The position numbers and the translations under genes are program-made. The notes below the pieces were generated by a model. That model was not told the origin of the DNA and did no database searches. It saw only the letters and a list, made by a program, of their open reading frames with translations. Positions 16,592 through 23,579 of a DNA stretch of 64,000 nucleotides are shown here, piece after piece. The stretch covers positions 496,001 to 560,000 of the forward strand of contig NZNT01000029.1 of assembly GCA_002695005.1 (NCBI GenBank), read 5' to 3'. The stretch's first letter is position 1; every line of letters starts with the position of its first letter. Origin of the DNA: Maritimibacter sp. (GTDB taxonomy: Bacteria > Pseudomonadota > Alphaproteobacteria > Rhodobacterales > Rhodobacteraceae).

Positions 16592-16601
16592 GCTGAAACA
16601 T
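16545..16601. promoter_or_regulatory. Probable RpiR operator region
   Basis: A perfect inverted repeat TGTTTCA-TGC-TGAAACA at 16584-16600, plus further half-sites in GTTTCATCTGTTTCAT at 16545-16560. The region lies between the divergent regulator and aminotransferase genes, where an autoregulating repressor would bind. RpiR sites with TGAAA/TTTCA arms are known; the assignment is inference. Confidence 0.55.
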
Positions 16602-16636
16602 GTTGAATGACCGAGTCGGTCCGGGAGCCTACGGCC

Positions 16637-17956
16637 ATGAGCCACGTTTTTCATCGTTCCGCCACATCTTCACCCCCTGTCGCAACACGCGGGGATGGCG
16701 CCTATCTTTTTGATAAGGCGGGAAAACCCTACCTCGACGGGTCCGGGGGAGCGGCGGTGTCCTGCCTTGGTCATTCCGACCCGGACGTCATCGGGGCGAT
16801 CAAGGCGCAGGCCGATGCCCTGCCCTTCGCCCACACCGGGTTCTTCACCTCGGAACCGGCGGAACGGCTGGCCGACCGGCTGATCGCCCATGCGCCCGAG
16901 GGGTTGGACAAGGTCTATTTCGTCTCCGGCGGGTCCGAGGCGGTGGAGGCCGCGCTCAAAATGGCGCGGCAGTATTTCGTGGAAACGGGTGAGCCGCAGC
17001 GGTCGCGCTTCATCGCGCGGCGGCAAAGCTACCACGGCAACACGCTGGGCGCGCTGGGCACTGGCGGCAATGCATGGCGGCGGGCGCAGTTCCAGCCGCT
17101 GATGGTCGAAACCAGCCACATCGCCCCTTGCTACGCCTATCGCGGGCAGGAGGAGGGCGAGGATGCGGTGGCCTATGGTCGCCGTGTCGCGGACGAGTTG
17201 GAGGCGGAACTCCTGCGCGTCGGGCCCGAGACGGTCATCGGCTTCATCGCTGAACCCGTGGTCGGCGCGACGATGGGCGCGGTGCCCGCCGTGCCGGGCT
17301 ATTTCAAGCGCATCCGCGAAATCTGCGACCGCTACGGCATCCTGATGATCCTCGACGAGGTGATGTGCGGCATGGGCCGGACCGGCACGCTGTTCGCCTG
17401 CGAGCAGGACGGGGTGACGCCCGACATCGTGACCATCGCCAAGGGGTTGGGCGCGGGATACCAGCCGATCGGCGCGACGCTGTGCACGGCGCGTATCTTC
17501 GAGGCGTTCGCGCAGGGGTCGGGCTTCTTCCAGCACGGCCACACTTACATCGGCCACCCGATGGCGACCGCGGCGGCGGACGTCGTCGTGACCAAGCTGA
17601 CCGAGGGCGGCATGGCCGCGCGGGCGGCGGATATGGGCGAAAAGCTGGGCGCGGCGCTGACCGACGCCTTCGGCCAGCATCCCCATATCGGTGACATTCG
17701 CGGACGGGGCATGTTCCGGGGGCTCGAGATCGTCGCGGACCGCGAGACCAAGGCCTCCTTCGACCCCGCGTTGGGCATCCACAAGAAGGTCAAGGCCGCG
17801 GCCTTCGAGGCCGGGCTCATCTGCTACCCGATGGGCGGAACCATCGACGGGGTGCAGGGCGACCACGTCCTGCTCGCCCCGCCCTTCATCCTGACCGACG
17901 ACCAGCTGGGCGAATTGATCGACAAGCTCGGTACGGCCTTCGGGGCGGTGCTGTGA
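16637..17956 (+). CDS. Class III (omega) pyridoxal-phosphate aminotransferase
   Basis: 439 residues. Fold type I landmarks in order: DGSGGAAVSCLGHSDP (about 34-49), VYFVSGGSEAVEAALKMARQ (93-112), YHGNTLGAL (132-140), LMILDEVMCGMGRTG (236-250) with Asp240, and the Schiff-base lysine at Lys269 in TIAKGLGAGY. The family acts on beta-alanine, taurine, polyamines and other omega or beta amino acids; the substrate is not fixed by sequence. The gene overlaps the BKACE gene at its stop, suggesting it delivers a beta-keto acid to that enzyme. Start ATG 16637 (MSHVFHR). Confidence 0.9.
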   Translation: MSHVFHRSATSSPPVATRGDGAYLFDKAGKPYLDGSGGAAVSCLGHSDPDVIGAIKAQADALPFAHTGFFTSEPAERLADRLIAHAPEGLDKVYFVSGGSEAVEAALKMARQYFVETGEPQRSRFIARRQSYHGNTLGALGTGGNAWRRAQFQPLMVETSHIAPCYAYRGQEEGEDAVAYGRRVADELEAELLRVGPETVIGFIAEPVVGATMGAVPAVPGYFKRIREICDRYGILMILDEVMCGMGRTGTLFACEQDGVTPDIVTIAKGLGAGYQPIGATLCTARIFEAFAQGSGFFQHGHTYIGHPMATAAADVVVTKLTEGGMAARAADMGEKLGAALTDAFGQHPHIGDIRGRGMFRGLEIVADRETKASFDPALGIHKKVKAAAFEAGLICYPMGGTIDGVQGDHVLLAPPFILTDDQLGELIDKLGTAFGAVL

Positions 17957-18705
17957 TGCTGCCCTCGCTCATGGTCGCCCCGAACGGTGCCTCGAAAACC
18001 CGCGCCGATCATCCCGCGCTGCCGGTCACGCTGGACGAGGTGACGGAGGCCGCGCGGGCCTGCCGTGCCGCCGGGGCCGACGGGCTTCACCTCCACCTGC
18101 GCGATGGCGGCGGGGGCCACCTGCTCGACACCGGTGCGTATCGCGAGGCGTTGACGCATCTGGGCGAGGCGCTTCCCGATATGCCGGTGCAGATCACGAC
18201 CGAGGCGGCGGGGCGCTATGGTCCGGGCCATCAGAAATTCGTGGCGCTCAATTCCGGTGGCACCCTCGTCTCGGCCGCATGGCGTGAGATCACGGGGGAG
18301 CCGGGGGCAACCGCGTTTTATGAACAGGCGGCGGATGCGGGGATTGCCGTGCAGCATATCCTTTACGACGTGAGCGACGCCGAAGGCCTCGCGCAAACGC
18401 TGCCCAAGAGCCTCCTGCGCGACTCGCGGCTCCAGCTCATCTTCGTGCTCGGGCGTTATGTCGACGGACAGGTCTCGACGCCGGACATGCTGCATCCTTT
18501 CACGGACTGGATGCGCGCCACGGACATCAACCCGGACTGGATGCTCTGCGCCTTCGGGCAGGGAGAGACCGCGTGCCTCGCCGAGGCGCATCGCGCCGGG
18601 GGCAAGTGCCGGGTTGGGTTCGAAAACTCGCTCGTCAACGCCGACGGAACCACCGCTCCGGACAATGCGGCCCGTGTCGCCGAGGTGCGCGCGGCGCTGG
18701 GCTAG
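17956..18705 (+). CDS. Beta-keto acid cleavage enzyme (BKACE, DUF849 family)
   Basis: 249 residues, slightly short for the family (commonly 270-310). Family traits: opening APNGASKTRADHPALP, the zinc-binding HxH at His46 and His48 (GLHLHLR), ITTEAAGRY, and the late GFENS with its zinc-site Glu. BKACE enzymes use Zn2+ and acetyl-CoA to convert a beta-keto acid into acetoacetate and a new acyl-CoA. The ATG at 17956 overlaps the aminotransferase TGA. The last bases form a CTAG shared with the stop of the convergent receiver gene. Confidence 0.88.
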   Translation: MLPSLMVAPNGASKTRADHPALPVTLDEVTEAARACRAAGADGLHLHLRDGGGGHLLDTGAYREALTHLGEALPDMPVQITTEAAGRYGPGHQKFVALNSGGTLVSAAWREITGEPGATAFYEQAADAGIAVQHILYDVSDAEGLAQTLPKSLLRDSRLQLIFVLGRYVDGQVSTPDMLHPFTDWMRATDINPDWMLCAFGQGETACLAEAHRAGGKCRVGFENSLVNADGTTAPDNAARVAEVRAALG

Positions 18706-19091
18706 TGCTTGGCCACCCGGTCGCCATGATGGGTAACGACCGCCACGAGATCTTCGGGCGGGGTGCGGGACGGCAGGAAGGCGCAGGCATTGGGGCTCAT
18801 CGAAAACACGGACCCGTCCGAGAAGAAGGACGATGCCGTCACAAAGACCACCTTGGCCGCCGGATGCCGGTAGGCCGCGTAATCCGCCACGGCCATCGCG
18901 CCGGAGCCGGGCAGGTCCAGATCGGCCACGATCATGTCCACATGCCCGTCGCGCAGCCGGTCGAACGCCGTCTCGGTCGTGCGGACGAGAGTCGCGCGCG
19001 CGCCCTGCCGTTCCAGGTGCCTTTGCCAAAGGCGACCGAGGTCGGCATCTGTTTCGACGATCAGGACGTCCACAGAATCACTCGAATCCAA
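18702..19091 (-). CDS. Single-domain response regulator with altered switch residues
   Basis: 129 residues, a receiver domain only. VDVLIVETDADL gives the acidic site, MIVADLDLPGSG the phospho-acceptor Asp, and KVVFVTASSF the conserved Thr. The usual Lys-Pro after strand 5 is replaced: the sequence reads CAFLPSRTPPEDL, with no Lys at that place. Phosphorylation signalling may therefore be changed. No kinase gene adjoins it. Stop codons of this gene and BKACE interleave in one CTAG. Confidence 0.8.
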   Translation of the reverse strand: MDSSDSVDVLIVETDADLGRLWQRHLERQGARATLVRTTETAFDRLRDGHVDMIVADLDLPGSGAMAVADYAAYRHPAAKVVFVTASSFFSDGSVFSMSPNACAFLPSRTPPEDLVAVVTHHGDRVAKH

Positions 19092-19092
19092 T

Positions 19093-19167
19093 CTGTAGGT
19101 GCACTTGCCGGATGGCTCATTCTACACCAAGCGCCCCAGGAACAAAATCTACCGAATCCTACACCAA
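19093..19167. promoter_or_regulatory. Repeated CTACACCAA motif upstream of the DUF1636-cobCD operon
   Basis: CTACACCAA occurs at 19122-19130 and 19159-19167, 37 bases apart, and the inverted form TGTAGGTG lies near 19094-19101. They sit between the receiver gene and the DUF1636 gene. The spacing and orientation suggest a regulator site; no cobalamin riboswitch was seen here. Confidence 0.35.
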
Positions 19168-19257
19168 TGAAAGAGGTGACGGAGATATAGGATAACCAGC
19201 CCTTCACCATTGCTTTCGTGGCGGTTTTCCGTTTCAAGCAGCGAAAAAAGGAACACC

Positions 19258-19632
19258 ATGACACCGACCTGGATCACCATTTGCGACACCTGCAAGCGCG
19301 ACGACTGGGCCGCCAAGGGCATTGAGCGGACCGATGGGCAGGTTCTGGCCGATCTGGTGGAAGCTGCGGCGGCCGACACGGGCCTGAACGTGCGCCGGAC
19401 CTCCTGCCTCATGGGCTGCGACCATTCCTGCAACGTCGCGGTGCAGGCGTCGGGCAAACTTTGCTACACGCTGGGCCGGTTCGAGCCGACCGAAGAGGCC
19501 GCGCAGGGCATCGTGGACTGGGCCGTTCTCCATGCCGACAGCGCGACGGGGCAAGTGCCCTACCGGACCTGGCCGGTGGCGGTGAAGGGGCATTTCGTGA
19601 CCCGGCATCCGCCCTTGCCCGGGGCCGAATGA
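19258..19632 (+). CDS. DUF1636 thioredoxin-fold ferredoxin-like protein (cobalamin-linked)
   Basis: 124 residues. Cysteines are arranged as ICDTCKRDD near the start and then RRTSCLMGCDHSCNVAV (C-x3-C-x3-C), fitting a thioredoxin-like [2Fe-2S] ferredoxin fold or another metal site. DUF1636 genes are regularly found in cobalamin or cobalt loci; the biochemical role is not established. ATG 19258 has AAAGGAAC upstream. It overlaps cobC by ATGA, and cobC overlaps cobD, forming one operon. A second DUF1636 gene lies at 28424. Confidence 0.8.
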   Translation: MTPTWITICDTCKRDDWAAKGIERTDGQVLADLVEAAAADTGLNVRRTSCLMGCDHSCNVAVQASGKLCYTLGRFEPTEEAAQGIVDWAVLHADSATGQVPYRTWPVAVKGHFVTRHPPLPGAE

Positions 19633-20573
19633 CCACCCCGCGCGACCACGGCGGCGGCCTCGACGCCGCGATGCCGCATTGGGGCGGGACGCGCGCCGAC
19701 TGGATCGACCTGTCGACGGGCATCAACCCGAGCCCCTTTCCGCTCCCCCAAATACCGTCCCAAGCGTGGGCGGCCCTGCCTGACACCGGCGCGATGGCCG
19801 CACTGGAAACGGCGGCGCGCGACTTCTGGATGGTGCCCGATGGGGCGGGTGTGGTCGCCGCGCCCGGCGCCTCGGCCCTCATCGCGCGCATTCCCGCGCT
19901 CTTCGCCCCGGGGCGGGTGCGGATCGAGGAACGGACCTACAACGAACATGCCGCCGCCTTTTCACAATCCGGGTGGGAGGTCGTGCGCGACGGTCCCGCC
20001 GAGGCGCGTGTCGTGGTGCATCCGAACAATCCCACCGGGCGCATGTGGTCGGGCGAGGACGACCATCCCCGAGGCCTCACCATCATCGACGAAAGCTTTT
20101 GCGACATCGCGCCGGACGATACGCATGTACCGGCGCGCGGGGCGGAGCCGGGGGTCGTCATCCTCAAGTCGCTGGGCAAGTTCTGGGGCCTTGCGGGACT
20201 GCGCCTTGGCTTCGCGATCGGGGACGCGGCCCTGATCGACGCGTTGCGCGAGATGCTCGGCCCCTGGCCGGTCTCCGGCCCCGCGCTGACGGTCGGGCAC
20301 GCGGCGCTGACCGACATCGACTGGGCCAACCGGACGCGCCAGCGCCTCAGCGCCGATGCCGCGCGGCTCGACGAGTTGATGCAGGCGAAGGGGGCCGAGG
20401 TGGCGGGCGGCACGGCGCTCTTCCGGCTCTACGACGTGGGCGATGCGGCGGCGTGGCAGGACCGGCTCGCCCGTGGCCGGGTCTGGAGCCGGGTGTTTCC
20501 CTATGAGCCACGCTGGCTGCGCCTCGGCCTGCCGCCTGAGGATCGCTGGGATCAGCTGGAGGCCGCGCTGTGA
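19629..20573 (+). CDS. cobC: Threonine-phosphate decarboxylase (CobC, PLP enzyme)
   Basis: Makes (R)-1-amino-2-propanol phosphate from L-threonine phosphate, the linker of the lower ligand of cobalamin. 314 residues, fold type I aminotransferase-like: LSTGINPSPFPLP (29-40), HPNNPTGRMW (131-140), TIIDESFCDI with the PLP-binding Asp (about 151-160), the lysine of SLGKFWGLAG (Lys184), then LRLGFAIG. Start ATG 19629 overlaps the DUF1636 stop. This is the Pseudomonas/Rhodobacter name; Salmonella calls it CobD. The next gene, cobD, uses its product. Confidence 0.92.
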   Translation: MTTPRDHGGGLDAAMPHWGGTRADWIDLSTGINPSPFPLPQIPSQAWAALPDTGAMAALETAARDFWMVPDGAGVVAAPGASALIARIPALFAPGRVRIEERTYNEHAAAFSQSGWEVVRDGPAEARVVVHPNNPTGRMWSGEDDHPRGLTIIDESFCDIAPDDTHVPARGAEPGVVILKSLGKFWGLAGLRLGFAIGDAALIDALREMLGPWPVSGPALTVGHAALTDIDWANRTRQRLSADAARLDELMQAKGAEVAGGTALFRLYDVGDAAAWQDRLARGRVWSRVFPYEPRWLRLGLPPEDRWDQLEAAL

Positions 20574-21481
20574 GCTTTGCCGCCGTTCTCGTCATCGCCC
20601 TCCTGATCGACGCGGTGGCCGGAGAGCCGGAGCGGCTCTGGTCGCGCGTGCCGCACCCGGCGGTCATCATGGGGCGCGCCGTCGGCTGGGCGGACGAGAT
20701 GCTGAACCACGGGCGCGGGCGGGTCGTGACCGGGGGCGTGACCATCGCGGCGCTCACCGCGCTCGCCGCGAGCGTCGGCTGGGCGCTCGCGCAACTGGGC
20801 TGGGTGGTCGAGGCGCTTGCGGCCGCGATCCTGATCGCCCACCGCTCGCTCGTCGATCATGTGGAGGCGGTGGCGGACGCCCTGTCGCTGTCGCTCGCCG
20901 ACGGACGCGCGGCGGTGGCCCGGATCGTGGGGCGCGACACCACCGACATGGACGACGGCGACGTGGCGCGCGCGGCGATCGAGAGCGGGGCCGAGAACTT
21001 CTCGGACGGGGTCGTGGCCCCCGCCTTCTGGTTCCTCGTCGCGGGGCTGCCGGGGATCATGGCCTACAAGATGGTCAATACCGCCGACAGCATGATCGGC
21101 TACCGAACACCGCGGCATGAGGCGTTCGGCAAGGCGGCCGCGCGGCTCGACGACGTCCTCAACTGGATTCCCGCGCGGATTTCCGCCGTGCTGATGTTCC
21201 TCGTGAACCACCGCCCCGGCGGCTGGGCGACGGTCGCCGGCGACGCCCCCCTCCATCGCTCGCCGAACGCTGGCTGGCCCGAGGCGGCGATGGCGGTGAG
21301 CCTTGACGTCGCTCTATCCGGCCCGCGCAGCTACGAGGGCGAGGTTCGCGACTACCCATTCGTGAACGAGACCGGCGAGCGCGACATCGGCGCGACCGAG
21401 GTCGACCGTTCCGTATCGGTGCTCTGGCGGGCGTGGATCGCGCTTCTCGTGGTCGTGTTCATCATCGCGGTTGTCTGGTGA
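20570..21481 (+). CDS. cobD: Adenosylcobinamide-phosphate synthase (CobD/CbiB)
   Basis: Membrane enzyme joining aminopropanol phosphate to adenosylcobyric acid. 303 residues with 4-5 helices. Family motifs: LIDAVAGEPERLWSRVPHP (about 9-27), VGRDTTDMDDGDVARAAIES, ENFSDGVVAPAFWFLVAGLP, and MVNTADSMIGYR. The ATG overlaps the cobC stop (ATGA-type), so linker synthesis and attachment are translated together. Confidence 0.93.
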   Translation: MSFAAVLVIALLIDAVAGEPERLWSRVPHPAVIMGRAVGWADEMLNHGRGRVVTGGVTIAALTALAASVGWALAQLGWVVEALAAAILIAHRSLVDHVEAVADALSLSLADGRAAVARIVGRDTTDMDDGDVARAAIESGAENFSDGVVAPAFWFLVAGLPGIMAYKMVNTADSMIGYRTPRHEAFGKAAARLDDVLNWIPARISAVLMFLVNHRPGGWATVAGDAPLHRSPNAGWPEAAMAVSLDVALSGPRSYEGEVRDYPFVNETGERDIGATEVDRSVSVLWRAWIALLVVVFIIAVVW

Positions 21482-21528
21482 GCGGGGCCTGATAGGCTCT
21501 CTTTCGACCATTTGAACCGGAGTGCCCG

Positions 21529-22722
21529 ATGAAGAAACTGATCGCAGCCGTGGCCCTGAGCCTCGCCACCGCCAGCCCCAGCGCAGCGCAGGACATCCCC
21601 GCGCCGCTTGTCGAATGCGGCGGCTCGTTCTCGTCCTTCGTCGGACGGATGAAGGACCTCGCCCTCAGCCGGGGCCATGACGCGGGCACGGTGAACAACT
21701 TTTTCGCCTCGGTGCGGCAGGACGGCGCGACGCTGAACGCTGACCGGGGGCAGGGGTTCTTTCAAAAACCCTTCATCGAGTTCTCCCGCTCGCTCATTTC
21801 GCAAAACCGCATCGACAACGGGCGTGCGAACCTCAACCGCTACTCCAGCGTCTTCGACCGGATGGAGCGCGAGTACGGTGTGAGCCGGGGCGTCCTCACC
21901 GCCTTCTGGGCGTTCGAGACGGATTACGGCGGGTTCCAGGGCAACTTCAACACGCTCAATTCTCTGATGACACTCAGCCACGACTGCCGCCGTCCGGGGC
22001 TGTTCCAGCCACAGGTTCTGGCTGCGCTGGAGCTTTACAAGAGCGGAGACTTCTCCCCCACCGGCACCACCGGCGCATGGGCGGGTGAGATCGGTATGGT
22101 CCAGATGCTCCCCAGTGACATCATCGAGGCGGGCGTGGACGGCGACGGGGACGGGCATGTGCGGCTCAAGACCTCGGCCCCCGATGCGTTGCTCTCCGGC
22201 GCGAACATGCTGCGCGAACTGGGCTGGCGGGCGAACGAGCCGTGGTTGCAGGAGGTCGTGGTGCCCCAGAACCTCGACTGGACCAAGACCGGGACGGACA
22301 ACAGCCTGCCGACAAGCCAGTGGGCCAGCATGGGCGTGCAGGCACGCAACGGCCAGCTGCGCACCGACCTGCCCGGCAAGATCATCCTGCCGCAGGGGCA
22401 CAAGGGCCCGGCGTTCATCGCCTATCCGAACTTCGACATCTATTTCGAGTGGAACCAGAGCTTCACATATGTCCTGACGGCGGCCTATTTCGCCACGCGG
22501 CTGGAAGGCGGGCCGATCTATGACGCGGGCAACCCGGACCCGGGCCTGTCGGGCGGCCAGATGAAGGCGCTGCAACAGAAGCTTCAGGCGCGCGGGCATG
22601 ACGTGGGCAAGATCGACGGAATTCTCGGCGCAGGCACGCGGGCGGCGGCGCAGGCGGAACAGGCGCGGCTTGGTCTGCCGGCGGATGCCTGGCCGACAGC
22701 GGCGCTGCTGAACGCGCTTTAA
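21529..22722 (+). CDS. Lytic murein transglycosylase B-like protein with peptidoglycan-binding domain
   Basis: 397 residues. Signal peptide about 1-20 (ends PSAAQ). The SLT/MltB domain (about 25-320) holds the catalytic Glu130 in AFWAFETDYGG, plus GEIGMVQMLPSDI. A peptidoglycan-binding type 1 repeat occupies about 335-395 (LQQKLQARGHDVGKIDG, then AGTRAAAQAEQARLG). Cleaves glycan strands in the periplasm with 1,6-anhydro product formation. ATG 21529; the ribosome site is weak. It is independent of the cobalamin operon, 47 bases after cobD. Confidence 0.92.
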   Translation: MKKLIAAVALSLATASPSAAQDIPAPLVECGGSFSSFVGRMKDLALSRGHDAGTVNNFFASVRQDGATLNADRGQGFFQKPFIEFSRSLISQNRIDNGRANLNRYSSVFDRMEREYGVSRGVLTAFWAFETDYGGFQGNFNTLNSLMTLSHDCRRPGLFQPQVLAALELYKSGDFSPTGTTGAWAGEIGMVQMLPSDIIEAGVDGDGDGHVRLKTSAPDALLSGANMLRELGWRANEPWLQEVVVPQNLDWTKTGTDNSLPTSQWASMGVQARNGQLRTDLPGKIILPQGHKGPAFIAYPNFDIYFEWNQSFTYVLTAAYFATRLEGGPIYDAGNPDPGLSGGQMKALQQKLQARGHDVGKIDGILGAGTRAAAQAEQARLGLPADAWPTAALLNAL

Positions 22723-22812
22723 CCACGTTAGCGGGCGCGCGTTTACAGGAAATTAGGGAATGTGATAAACACTGAACCTACGAAATGTATTTCAGTGTCA
22801 TCACCGAAAAAC

Positions 22813-22842
22813 GACCCCGCAGAGTTGCAGCTCTGCGGGGTC
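22813..22842 (-). terminator. Rho-independent terminator
   Basis: Perfect 12-bp stem GACCCCGCAGAG (22813-22824) and CTCTGCGGGGTC (22831-22842). On the minus strand it is followed by GTTTTTCGG, so it fits the end of the small gene at 22856-22951; on the + strand it is followed by a CT-rich stretch and could also end the transglycosylase transcript. Confidence 0.8.
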
Positions 22843-22855
22843 TCTCTTTCCCGGC

Positions 22856-22951
22856 CTAGTGGCCGATCCAGAGTCGGATGATTGCCATGAGCAGCGTTGC
22901 CGCTCCGAGTGTCACCATCCATTTCCGAAATGTATGTTCGTCCAGTGTCAT
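22856..22951 (-). CDS. Putative 31-residue membrane miniprotein
   Basis: Not a recognised family. The reading MTLDEHTFRKWM followed by a hydrophobic helix (VTLGAATLLMAIIRLWIG) and a final His gives a charged head plus one membrane span. It is preceded by GGAGGTG, though the gap to this ATG is only two bases; in-frame GTG and TTG codons lie just upstream. A perfect terminator follows 14 bases after the stop. The first codons are partly duplicated at 22781-22805. Expression is plausible but unproven. Confidence 0.4.
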   Translation of the reverse strand: MTLDEHTFRKWMVTLGAATLLMAIIRLWIGH

Positions 22952-23022
22952 CACCTCCAATCACCGCGAAGGGTCGCGGCGACCGGAGAATTGACCGGGA
23001 ATCGTTCAGATGGCGTTAACCG

Positions 23023-23520
23023 TCACCAGTTGATGTGTTCCTCGTAGAGCACGATGCTGTCGAGCCAGAGATCCAGCAGCGCCTCGAAGTCGCGATGGGT
23101 CAGGCCGTCGAGGCTCGTCGCAACGTCCATCTCGATCCGCGCCACGCCTTCATCCGTCTTGTACGATCGCACGAAACGCCGTTCGGTGTTCCATGCGTTG
23201 ATGGAGTCGAGCGGCAGATCGGGGGCGCGGTAGCCCGCGTAGAACTGCACCGCCTGACAATCGGTGTTGTCGGTGCAGTCGTAGAAAAACAGGCTAAGCT
23301 TGTCGCCGTTGGAGCGGTATTCGACAAGCGGATCGCCCACGCTGTCCTCGGTCAACCGGGCCGGGAACCCTTTGGCCTCAAAGAAATCCACGAAGCTCTG
23401 CGGGTCGGTGGCGATCACCATGTCCGCTGACGCCCCCGTACCTTCGAGCGATTTCTGCTCCTGCGCGATGGCCGGTGCGGCGAGGATGGCCAGCGCGGCC
23501 GCGACGAGTTTGGGTGACAT
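23023..23520 (-). CDS. YbjN-domain protein, secreted
   Basis: 165 residues with a signal peptide (about 1-19, ends AIAQ). The remainder (FVDFFEAKGFPARLTEDSVG, then DKLSLFFYDCTDNTDCQAVQFY) matches the YbjN/type III chaperone-like fold that occurs in many roseobacter exported proteins. Function unknown. ATG at 23518-23520 with AAGGGAGAG upstream. It lies 59 bases after the smc stop on the opposite side, so separate from smc although on the same strand. Confidence 0.75.
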   Translation of the reverse strand: MSPKLVAAALAILAAPAIAQEQKSLEGTGASADMVIATDPQSFVDFFEAKGFPARLTEDSVGDPLVEYRSNGDKLSLFFYDCTDNTDCQAVQFYAGYRAPDLPLDSINAWNTERRFVRSYKTDEGVARIEMDVATSLDGLTHRDFEALLDLWLDSIVLYEEHINW

Positions 23521-23579
23521 GACGCTCTCCCTTGATGCCCAGTGACAGCTTAGCCGGGAATCGCCACGGGGCAACAGGG

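Noticed and set aside
22743-22964. 73-codon minus-strand frame overlapping the miniprotein and terminator
   Set aside because: Runs through a strong terminator hairpin and has no recognisable domain.
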